Positions 1 through 5,074 of a stretch of 8,701 nt of DNA are shown here, piece after piece (within the stretch, counting starts at the first letter, position 1; each line of letters starts with the position of its first letter). The notes beneath the pieces are model-generated. The model was not told where the DNA came from. It searched no databases and saw only the letters and a list, made by a program, of their open reading frames with translations. Made by a program: the position numbers and the translations under genes. The stretch comes from Betaproteobacteria bacterium (GTDB lineage: Bacteria > Pseudomonadota > Gammaproteobacteria > Burkholderiales > Burkholderiaceae_C): NCBI GenBank assembly GCA_009923895.1, contig RFSP01000069.1:1-8701 (forward strand), given 5' to 3'.

Positions 1-165
1 GGCAAGTTGTCTCTTGCCAGCACCTTTACTTCGCCAAGTATTCATAGCCATGTGGTGGTGATATCCGCCAGCAGAAACGAATAGCGCGGCGCCACCCCAA
101 TTCAATGTTTTTTCAAAACCAAGCATCTTTACGTAAAACTCTTCTGCAGCTGGAATTGAGCCACT
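1..165 (-). CDS. VOC-family (glyoxalase/extradiol dioxygenase-like) protein, fragment open at both ends
   Basis: The minus strand reads without a stop from about 165 down to 1 (55 residues). It contains AEEFYVKMLGFE, then ALFVSAGGYHHHMAMNTW, then RSKGAGKRQLA at the window edge. The FY-x-x-x-LGFE helix/strand and the FVSAGGYHHH-x-x-x-NTW block are characteristic of VOC (vicinal oxygen chelate) proteins related to CatE-type catechol 2,3-dioxygenases and glyoxalases. The fold is a set of beta-alpha-beta-beta-beta modules that often bind a metal; substrate cannot be told from this piece. The C-terminal part continues left of position 1. The N-terminus is missing: the next codon in this frame past 165 is a stop (TGA at 168-166), where the neighbouring mutL sequence begins. 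By hand count GC is about 47% over 1-160, against about 63% just to the right, so base composition also marks it as foreign to the rest. The family call is firm, the exact function is not. Confidence 0.78.
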
Positions 166-172
166 TCAGCCC
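155..172. other. junction between unrelated sequences (VOC fragment / mutL)
   Basis: Left of this interval the minus strand is recognisably a VOC protein. Right of it the plus strand is recognisably MutL. The minus frame is open down from 165, and the MutL frame is open from 137 (in-frame TAA at 134-136), so the exact breakpoint cannot be fixed by frames alone. Neither gene has a start codon or upstream region here, so both lost their N-terminal coding part. No inverted repeat, target duplication or insertion-sequence end is visible at the join. A chimeric assembly is the simplest reading; a real deletion or rearrangement cannot be excluded. Confidence 0.7.
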
Positions 173-772
173 TCCCCCAAATCGGATGAGCCCTTGGGGC
201 ATGCGGTGGCCCAAATTGCGGGCGTTTACATCCTGGCAGAGAACGCGCACGGGTTGGTGGTGGTGGACATGCATGCCGCCCATGAACGCATCGTCTACGA
301 GCGGTTGAAGGCGGCCTTTTCCGAACAAGATCAGCTCCCTTCCCAACCTTTACTGGTGCCCCACACCCTGGCCGCCACTGCCGTGGAAGTGGCCACCGCC
401 GAGGCTGAACGGGACACCCTGATGGCCTTGGGGCTTGACGTGGCCGCTCTGGGGCCCGCCACCCTGGTGGTTCGCAGCAGGCCTGCGGTGTTGCCTCAGG
501 CCGACCTCACAGAGCTGACCCGGTCGGTGCTCTCAGATCTGCAGACAGTGGGCTCCACCCGCGTGGTCGAGCGCACGCGCGACGGGCTGTTGGCCACCAT
601 GGCCTGTCACGCAGCGGTGCGCGCCAATCGGCGGTTGTCCTTGGGCGAGATGGACGCACTACTGCGCGACATGGAAGCCACCGAGAGAGCCGACACCTGC
701 AACCATGGGCGCCCCACCTGGCGCCAACTCAGCCTCAAGGACCTGGACAGTCTGTTCTTGAGAGGTCGCTGA
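170..772 (+). CDS. mutL: DNA mismatch repair protein MutL, C-terminal domain only (truncated at its 5' side)
   Basis: MutL links MutS mismatch recognition to downstream repair steps. What is present is the C-terminal dimerisation/endonuclease domain, about 200 residues, against roughly 600 for the whole protein; the N-terminal GHKL ATPase domain is absent. The metal-binding endonuclease motif DQHA(X)2E(X)4E is seen as DMHAAHERIVYE (266-301). It is followed by ACHAAVRA (602-625), CNHGRP (698-715) and a terminal FLR, the other motifs known for nicking-type MutL. The E. coli protein lacks this motif set; many other bacteria, including betaproteobacteria, have it. The reading frame is open from 137, but convincing MutL begins around 170-190. 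A TTG at 194 could be chosen as a start by a gene caller but is internal to the real protein. The stop lies 4 nt from the stop of the convergent DUF4148-like gene. If the join at its left is real, this is a pseudogene. Confidence 0.9.
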   Translation, partial: PSPKSDEPLGHAVAQIAGVYILAENAHGLVVVDMHAAHERIVYERLKAAFSEQDQLPSQPLLVPHTLAATAVEVATAEAERDTLMALGLDVAALGPATLVVRSRPAVLPQADLTELTRSVLSDLQTVGSTRVVERTRDGLLATMACHAAVRANRRLSLGEMDALLRDMEATERADTCNHGRPTWRQLSLKDLDSLFLRGR

Positions 773-776
773 GCAC

Positions 777-1166
777 TCAGGGTTTGGGCAGAGGGGCCTC
801 ACCGGTGATGTGCGATTTGGCTGCCGAAGCGGCCTCTTGCTTCACCGAGGCCCTCGACACCTCCGATTTGGACTTGCGCGTCTGGGTGGCCAATTTGTCT
901 GCATCGCCCGACTCCATGGCGCCTGATTTTCGCGCGCTGGCCGTTTCTTTCTTCACCTGATCACGGGTCACGGTGGACTTCTTCTTGTCTGCTTTGTCGT
1001 CCGCCACTTTGGCGTCGCCGTGGTGATCGATCGTGCCGGCCTTGTTGGCTTCGGTGGTTTCCTTGACCACTTGATCACGTTTGAGCGGCTCGGCGGCCCA
1101 TCCGCCCGCGCTCAACGTTGTGACCAAGACCGTGACCGCGATTTCTCTCGCGCCTTTGAAGCACAT
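777..1166 (-). CDS. small exported protein with three DUF4148-like repeats
   Basis: 129 residues. Residues 1-25 look like a Sec signal peptide: a basic start (K4, R7), a hydrophobic stretch about 9-20, and a likely cleavage after WAA (residue 25). The mature part is lysine- and aspartate-rich, with no membrane segment, so it is probably periplasmic. It carries three copies of a motif R-x-x-V-(K)-x-E-x-x-x-A-x-K at residues 30-44 (RDQVVKETTEANKAG), 68-82 (RDQVKKETASARKSG) and 105-119 (RASVKQEAASAAKSH), spaced 38 and 37 residues apart. This resembles the DUF4148 domain of small exported betaproteobacterial proteins, whose function is unknown; members usually have one copy. The ATG at 1166 is chosen because GGGAG lies 6 nt upstream and the signal peptide starts there; longer in-frame starts (for example 1190 or 1340) lack this. 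It converges on mutL and is divergent from the pseudouridine synthase gene. Confidence 0.75.
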   Translation of the reverse strand: MCFKGAREIAVTVLVTTLSAGGWAAEPLKRDQVVKETTEANKAGTIDHHGDAKVADDKADKKKSTVTRDQVKKETASARKSGAMESGDADKLATQTRKSKSEVSRASVKQEAASAAKSHITGEAPLPKP

Positions 1167-1172
1167 GATGAT

Positions 1173-1177
1173 CTCCC
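1173..1177 (-). promoter_or_regulatory. ribosome binding site fixing the DUF4148-like gene start
   Basis: On the minus strand GGGAG is followed by six bases and then ATG at 1166. This is a good Shine-Dalgarno site and the reason for rejecting the longer open frame that begins further upstream. Confidence 0.75.
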
Positions 1178-1184
1178 AAAGAGT

Positions 1185-1218
1185 TGTCATGAGGTTTGGC
1201 ATGACGATTGACATGACA
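1185..1218. repeat. inverted repeat in the divergent intergenic region, possible operator
   Basis: TGTCATG at 1185-1191 is repeated in inverse orientation as CATGACA at 1212-1218, and a further CATGAC lies at 1200-1205. The three half-sites sit just upstream of the DUF4148-like gene, within the 149-base gap to the divergent pseudouridine synthase gene. Such an arrangement could bind a dimeric regulator. No clear -35/-10 pair was found beside it, and short repeats of this size can occur by chance. Confidence 0.25.
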
Positions 1219-1315
1219 CCCCAAGATGGTGAGGCCCCGCGCCCAGTTCGCGTTGAGTCTGCGCAATCCAAGCCACCGGCAGCCCCCGATTGAGGCGCCG
1301 TGGTCCAATAACGGG

Positions 1316-2095
1316 ATGTCCGCGACGCCTGCGCCCCCATCTTCTGGTCCTTCCGGTCCTGCCGGTGTCCGTTTGTCCAAGGTCATGGCCGAACGGCAGT
1401 TGGCCTCTCGGCGCGAGGCGGACGAATGGATTGAGGCCGGCTGGGTCAAAGTCAATGGCCAAGTGGCGGTATTGGGGCAACGCATCCAGGGGCACGAACG
1501 CATCGAGGTGGATCCAGCGGCGCGGCGACAACAGCAACGCCGGGTGACCCTGTTGCTTCATAAGCCGATGGGCTACGTGAGTGGACAAGCCGAAGACGGC
1601 TATCAAAATGCCAGCACGCTCATCACCGAAAGCCGTCGCTGGGCCCAGGACCGGTCCTTGCCCTGGCATCCCGCACACGGACGAGGCTTGGCGCCCGCAG
1701 GGCGGCTCGACATTGACTCCACCGGTCTGCTGGTCTTGACGCAAGACGGTCGGATCGCCCGGCTGCTCATTGGGGAAGATTCCGACGTCGAAAAAGAGTA
1801 TTTGGTGCGCGTTCAGCCCAAAGCCCCCGGAGCCTTCAGGAGCGAGGACATTGCCTTGCTGCGACACGGCCTGTCCCTGGATGGCCAGGCCTTGAAACCT
1901 GCCAAGGTGAGTTGGGCCAACGAGGATCAACTGCGGTTTGTGCTCAAAGAGGGCCGCAAGCGCCAGATTCGGCGCATGTGCGAGATGGTGGGTCTGAACG
2001 TGGTGGGACTCAAGCGGGTGCGCATCGGCAGCGTGGTTCTGGGCCCCCTGCCCGTGGGCCAATGGCGCTATTTGCGTGATACCGAGCGGTTTTGA
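1316..2095 (+). CDS. RsuA-family rRNA pseudouridine synthase, RluF-like
   Basis: 259 residues. It converts a uridine in ribosomal RNA to pseudouridine. An N-terminal S4 RNA-binding domain spans about residues 18-65 (RLSKVMAERQLASRREAD). It is followed by the catalytic domain with LLLHKPMGYVSG (79-90) and the signature GRLDIDSTGLLVLTQDG (129-145), where D132 is the expected catalytic aspartate. The C-terminal part has EKEYLV (159-164), then GRKRQIRRMCE (213-223) and LPVGQWRYL, which are closest, by memory, to E. coli RluF (23S rRNA U2604); the exact target is not proven. The stretch between the KP and GRLD motifs is about a dozen residues longer than in E. coli RluF. ATG 1316 is preferred because the S4 domain follows closely; an ATG at 1226 would add a 30-residue extension with no family resemblance. 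No strong ribosome binding site precedes either. The stop overlaps the next gene's ATG by one base, so the three genes are probably co-transcribed. Confidence 0.88.
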   Translation: MSATPAPPSSGPSGPAGVRLSKVMAERQLASRREADEWIEAGWVKVNGQVAVLGQRIQGHERIEVDPAARRQQQRRVTLLLHKPMGYVSGQAEDGYQNASTLITESRRWAQDRSLPWHPAHGRGLAPAGRLDIDSTGLLVLTQDGRIARLLIGEDSDVEKEYLVRVQPKAPGAFRSEDIALLRHGLSLDGQALKPAKVSWANEDQLRFVLKEGRKRQIRRMCEMVGLNVVGLKRVRIGSVVLGPLPVGQWRYLRDTERF

Positions 2096-3321
2096 TGACG
2101 GCCACACCCACCTCGATGGCCCCTCAGGGTCGTCCCCCAACGGCACAAGTGGTGGTGGTGCTGTCGCTTCTATTGGGGCTGCAGCCGGTCACCACCGATC
2201 TTTACTTGCCCAGCCTGCCCGGTCTTGCTCGAGAACTCGGCGCTCCCATGGCTGGCGCCCAATTGACACTGTCCGCCTTGATACTGGCGTTTGGACTGGG
2301 GCAATTGGTGGTGGGGCCCATGTCAGACCGCTTCGGTCGCCGTCCTTTGCTTTTGGGTGGCTTGAGCGTGTATGTGATGGCCAGCATGGCCAGCCTGTGG
2401 GCCTCTTCCATTGAGACGCTGATCGCTGCACGGGTCTTGCAGGGCATCGGATTGGCCGCCTCGGTGGTGTGTGGTCGAGCCATGGTGCGCGACTTGTACG
2501 AGCCTTTGGAGGGCACCCACATCATGAGCCGCGGTCAGTCGGGGCTGGGCCTGTTTGCTTTGGCGAGCCCGCTGGTGGGAGGGTGGCTGGCTGTGGGAGC
2601 GGGCTGGCGGGCCTCATTGGCCACCACGGGCATGATCGCTGCGGTGGCCTTGGCCCTGGTGCTCACGCGCTTGCCTGAGACCATCCCACAAAAGCACAAA
2701 GACGCGTTGAAACCTGCACGCATGTGGGAACACTGGGTCAAGATTGCGCAGCACCGGACCTTCCGCGCCTGGGCCCTGCTGCTGCTTTTCACCTATGGGG
2801 GCTTGTACACGTTCTTGGCCGGCAGTGCGTTTGTGGTGATCGACGTCTTGGGTGTCTCGCGGCAGCACTATGGGTGGCTCTTGGCCTCTTCTTCTGCCTC
2901 TTATTTGGCAGGAACTTTTGCGTGCAGACGTGCCCTGGCGCGTTGGGGCATCGCACGCAGCGTCACCCTGGCCGGTTTCTTCACCGCGGCAGGGGGTTTG
3001 TCCATGATGGCCGTGACCCTGTTTGGCACGCACAACCTGTGGTCGATTGGCCTGTCACAAGCCCTGTTTGCGTTTGGACACGGCGTGCACCAGCCTTGTG
3101 GTCAAGCCGGGGTGGTCGCGCCCTTCCCTGCTCAGGCGGGTGCGGCATCGGCCTTGTCGGGGTTTGTGTTGGCTGCAGGAGCCTTTGTCATTGGTTTGTG
3201 GCTGGGCCAGACGATGAACGGTGCCATCTGGCCCTTGACCATGACAGAAGGCATCTTGGCCATGGCCACGGCGGTCACGGCCTGGACCTTGGTTCGCCGC
3301 CACGGAAATTCGAGTTCTTGA
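2095..3321 (+). CDS. MFS transporter of the Bcr/CflA drug-resistance family
   Basis: 408 residues, the usual size for a 12-helix, proton-driven major facilitator of the inner membrane. Hydrophobic segments alternate with short loops throughout, and a longer polar stretch at about 193-222 is the central cytoplasmic loop. DLYLPSLP (35-42) after helix 1 is typical of the Bcr/CflA group. The motif between helices 2 and 3, GPMSDRFGRRP (74-84), is a clear MFS motif A. RVLQGIGLAA (113-122) in helix 4 and the APFPAQAGAASAL block (342-354) are also family hallmarks. Known members export bicyclomycin, chloramphenicol or sulfonamides; the substrate here is unknown. The start is ATG 2095, which overlaps the TGA of the pseudouridine synthase gene (TGATG); the TTG just before it is not needed. 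Its own stop overlaps the miaA start in the same way. Neither junction has a strong ribosome binding site, which suggests translational coupling. Confidence 0.9.
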   Translation: MTATPTSMAPQGRPPTAQVVVVLSLLLGLQPVTTDLYLPSLPGLARELGAPMAGAQLTLSALILAFGLGQLVVGPMSDRFGRRPLLLGGLSVYVMASMASLWASSIETLIAARVLQGIGLAASVVCGRAMVRDLYEPLEGTHIMSRGQSGLGLFALASPLVGGWLAVGAGWRASLATTGMIAAVALALVLTRLPETIPQKHKDALKPARMWEHWVKIAQHRTFRAWALLLLFTYGGLYTFLAGSAFVVIDVLGVSRQHYGWLLASSSASYLAGTFACRRALARWGIARSVTLAGFFTAAGGLSMMAVTLFGTHNLWSIGLSQALFAFGHGVHQPCGQAGVVAPFPAQAGAASALSGFVLAAGAFVIGLWLGQTMNGAIWPLTMTEGILAMATAVTAWTLVRRHGNSSS

Positions 3322-4292
3322 TGTCACCCCAAGCCCGCCCAAAGACCTTGGCGCTGGTCGGCCCCACGGCCAGCGGAAAGAGCGGCATCGGGCTGGCCTT
3401 GGCCCGCGCTTGGCGGGGACGCGCGGCCGTGGAAATCATCAGCATGGATTCCGCCCTGGTCTATCGCGGCATGGACATCGGCACGGCCAAGCCCTCTCGT
3501 GAGGAGCGCGACGAGGTGCCTCACCACCTGATTGATATCCGCGATCCTGACCAGCCCTACAGCGCAGCAGAGTTCGTCAAGGACACCGAGCAGCTCATCA
3601 GCGACATCCAATCCCGTGGGGCTTTGCCGCTGCTGCTTGGCGGGACCATGATGTACCTGCATGCCCTGCGCGCTGGGTTGAACGACATGCCCAGCGCCGA
3701 TCCAAAAATTCGTGAGCAGCTCAACGCTCGCGCTGCGGCCCAGGGCTGGCCTGCCTTGCATGAAGAATTGCGCCGTGTGGACCCGGCCACCGCGCAACGC
3801 CTGGCACCCTTGGACTCGCAACGCATTCAACGGGCTTTGGAAGTGTGGATGGTGACCGGCAAGCCCTTGTCATCGTTTCATGCGCAACCTAGAACCCCAG
3901 AACCGCAGCGATTGGGTTTGGAAATCATCTCTTTGGAGCCCCAGTCACGCAGCTGGCTGCATGAACGCATTGCGCAGCGATTTGACACCATGCTGGCCCA
4001 AGGCTTCATGGACGAGATGCGTCGATTGCGGCAATGCGCGGGGCTTCACGCGGACTTGCCGTCCATGCGCAGCGTGGGATACCGTCAAGCCTGGGAGGCC
4101 CTGGAAACCTCAGCAGATCCCCCCATGGCGCCGCTTCGGGATCGAGCGATCGCCGCCACGCGTCAGCTGGCCAAACGGCAGCTGACTTGGTTGCGATCGA
4201 TGCCCGAGCGACGGGTGGTGGTGTGCGATGCCGACCATGCCCTTCAGGCGGTCATGGAGCAGGCCGGCACCGTCTGGCCCTGTAGCGCTTGA
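3321..4292 (+). CDS. miaA: tRNA dimethylallyltransferase MiaA
   Basis: 323 residues, close to the usual length (E. coli about 316). MiaA transfers the dimethylallyl group of DMAPP to N6 of A37 in tRNAs that read codons starting with U, the first step to i6A/ms2i6A. Seen in order: the P-loop GPTASGKS (14-21), the substrate motif SMDSALVYRGMDIGTAKPS (41-59), VPHHLID (66-72), LLLGGTMMYLHAL (104-116) and DSQRIQRALEV in the middle. A VGYRQ motif near the C-terminal third and RQLAKRQLTWLR close to the end are the other family signatures. The ATG overlaps the stop of the efflux gene (TGATG), so translation is probably coupled. The miaA-mutL neighbourhood known from E. coli is partly kept: a mutL fragment lies 2.5 kb upstream, separated by three genes. 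Hfq, which follows miaA in E. coli, is not here; instead miaA converges on phaB, with 6 nt between the stops. Confidence 0.97.
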   Translation: MSPQARPKTLALVGPTASGKSGIGLALARAWRGRAAVEIISMDSALVYRGMDIGTAKPSREERDEVPHHLIDIRDPDQPYSAAEFVKDTEQLISDIQSRGALPLLLGGTMMYLHALRAGLNDMPSADPKIREQLNARAAAQGWPALHEELRRVDPATAQRLAPLDSQRIQRALEVWMVTGKPLSSFHAQPRTPEPQRLGLEIISLEPQSRSWLHERIAQRFDTMLAQGFMDEMRRLRQCAGLHADLPSMRSVGYRQAWEALETSADPPMAPLRDRAIAATRQLAKRQLTWLRSMPERRVVVCDADHALQAVMEQAGTVWPCSA

Positions 4293-4298
4293 GCGCCG

Positions 4299-5036
4299 TC
4301 AGCCCATGTGCAGGCCGCCGTTGCAGCTGATTTCTGCGCCGGTGGTGAATCCAGAATCGCCACTGGCCAGCCAGCCCACGATCGAGCCAATTTCTTCGGG
4401 GGTGCCCAGACGCTTCACGGGGATGGTCGCCACGATTTTTTCCAGGATCTCGGGCTTGATGGCACGGACCATGTCGGTGCCGATGTAGCCGGGTGCGACC
4501 GTGTTGACCGTGACCCCTTTGCTGGCCAACTCTTGGGCCAGAGCCATGGTGAAACCATGCATGCCGGCCTTGGCTGCTGAATAGTTGGTCTGGCCGGCCT
4601 GCCCCTTCTCGCCATTGACCGAAGAGATTTGGATGATGCGTCCCCAGCCACGCTCCACCATGTCAGGCACCACCTGCTTGGTGACATTGAACATGCTGTT
4701 GAGGTTGGTGTCGATCACCGCATGCCAGTCTTCAGGGGTCATCTTCAAGAACATGCGATCTTTGGTGATGCCGGCGTTGTTCACCAAGACGTCGATGGGC
4801 CCATGTTCGGCTTTGGATTTGGCAAAGGCCTCCACCGTGGAATCCCAATTGGCCACGTTGCCCACAGAGGCATAAAAGGTGTAACCCAAGGCCTTTTGTT
4901 CGCCAAGCCACTTGGCGTAATCGCGGCTTGGACCGCACCCGGCAATGACCTTGAAGCCATCTTTGGCCAGTCTTTGGCAAATGGCGGTTCCGATGCCGCC
5001 CATCCCGCCCGTCACGTATGCAATTTTCTGAGCCAT
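4299..5036 (-). CDS. phaB: acetoacetyl-CoA reductase PhaB
   Basis: 245 residues (Cupriavidus necator PhaB is 246). It reduces acetoacetyl-CoA to (R)-3-hydroxybutyryl-CoA with NADPH, the precursor for polyhydroxybutyrate, in the cytoplasm. It is a classical short-chain dehydrogenase: cofactor motif TGGMGGIG (9-16), NNAG (86-89), and catalytic S139 (in ISSVNG), Y152 and K156 (NYSAAK). The C-terminal NGGLHMG is typical of PhaB, and the whole chain resembles the Cupriavidus enzyme closely, as remembered. Two ATGs, at 5042 and 5036, are in frame. The second is chosen because AAGGAG (5043-5048) touches the first directly but stands 6 nt from the second, and because MAQKIAYVTGG matches the family N-terminus. 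It lies 38 nt downstream of phaC and is surely in the same operon. FabG, the fatty-acid homologue, is the main alternative but less likely next to phaC. Confidence 0.95.
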   Translation of the reverse strand: MAQKIAYVTGGMGGIGTAICQRLAKDGFKVIAGCGPSRDYAKWLGEQKALGYTFYASVGNVANWDSTVEAFAKSKAEHGPIDVLVNNAGITKDRMFLKMTPEDWHAVIDTNLNSMFNVTKQVVPDMVERGWGRIIQISSVNGEKGQAGQTNYSAAKAGMHGFTMALAQELASKGVTVNTVAPGYIGTDMVRAIKPEILEKIVATIPVKRLGTPEEIGSIVGWLASGDSGFTTGAEISCNGGLHMG

Positions 5037-5042
5037 GTTCAT

Positions 5043-5048
5043 CTCCTT
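5043..5048 (-). promoter_or_regulatory. ribosome binding site of phaB; decides between two ATGs
   Basis: AAGGAG on the minus strand is immediately followed by an in-frame ATG (5042-5040), too close to be used, and by a second ATG (5036-5034) at an ideal six-base distance. Confidence 0.8.
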
Positions 5049-5074
5049 GTTGTCGTTAGAAAACCATCAGCCAT

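Noticed and set aside
251..266. GGTGGTGGTG-type runs (also near 2150)
   Set aside because: They are valine codons in conserved hydrophobic segments (LVVVD in MutL, VVVVL in the exporter), not a repeat element.
105..308. Plus-strand frame starting inside the VOC fragment and crossing the join
   Set aside because: It is out of frame with both MutL and the VOC protein and has no recognisable content; not a fusion gene.
769..780. Small palindrome CTGAG-CA-CTCAG across the convergent mutL and DUF4148-like stops, considered as a terminator
   Set aside because: The stem is only five pairs with a two-base loop and no T-run on either side; much of the symmetry follows from two facing TGA stops.
1187..2146. 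Antisense open frame of 319 codons opposite the pseudouridine synthase gene, longer than that gene itself
   Set aside because: The plus strand carries clear S4 and GRLD motifs. The antisense product has low-complexity composition and no recognisable domain; it is the usual by-product of high GC at third codon positions.
4285..4296. GCGC-TTGA-GCGC hairpin at the miaA/phaB convergent stops, considered as a bidirectional terminator
   Set aside because: Four-pair stem and no adjacent T-run; too weak to call.
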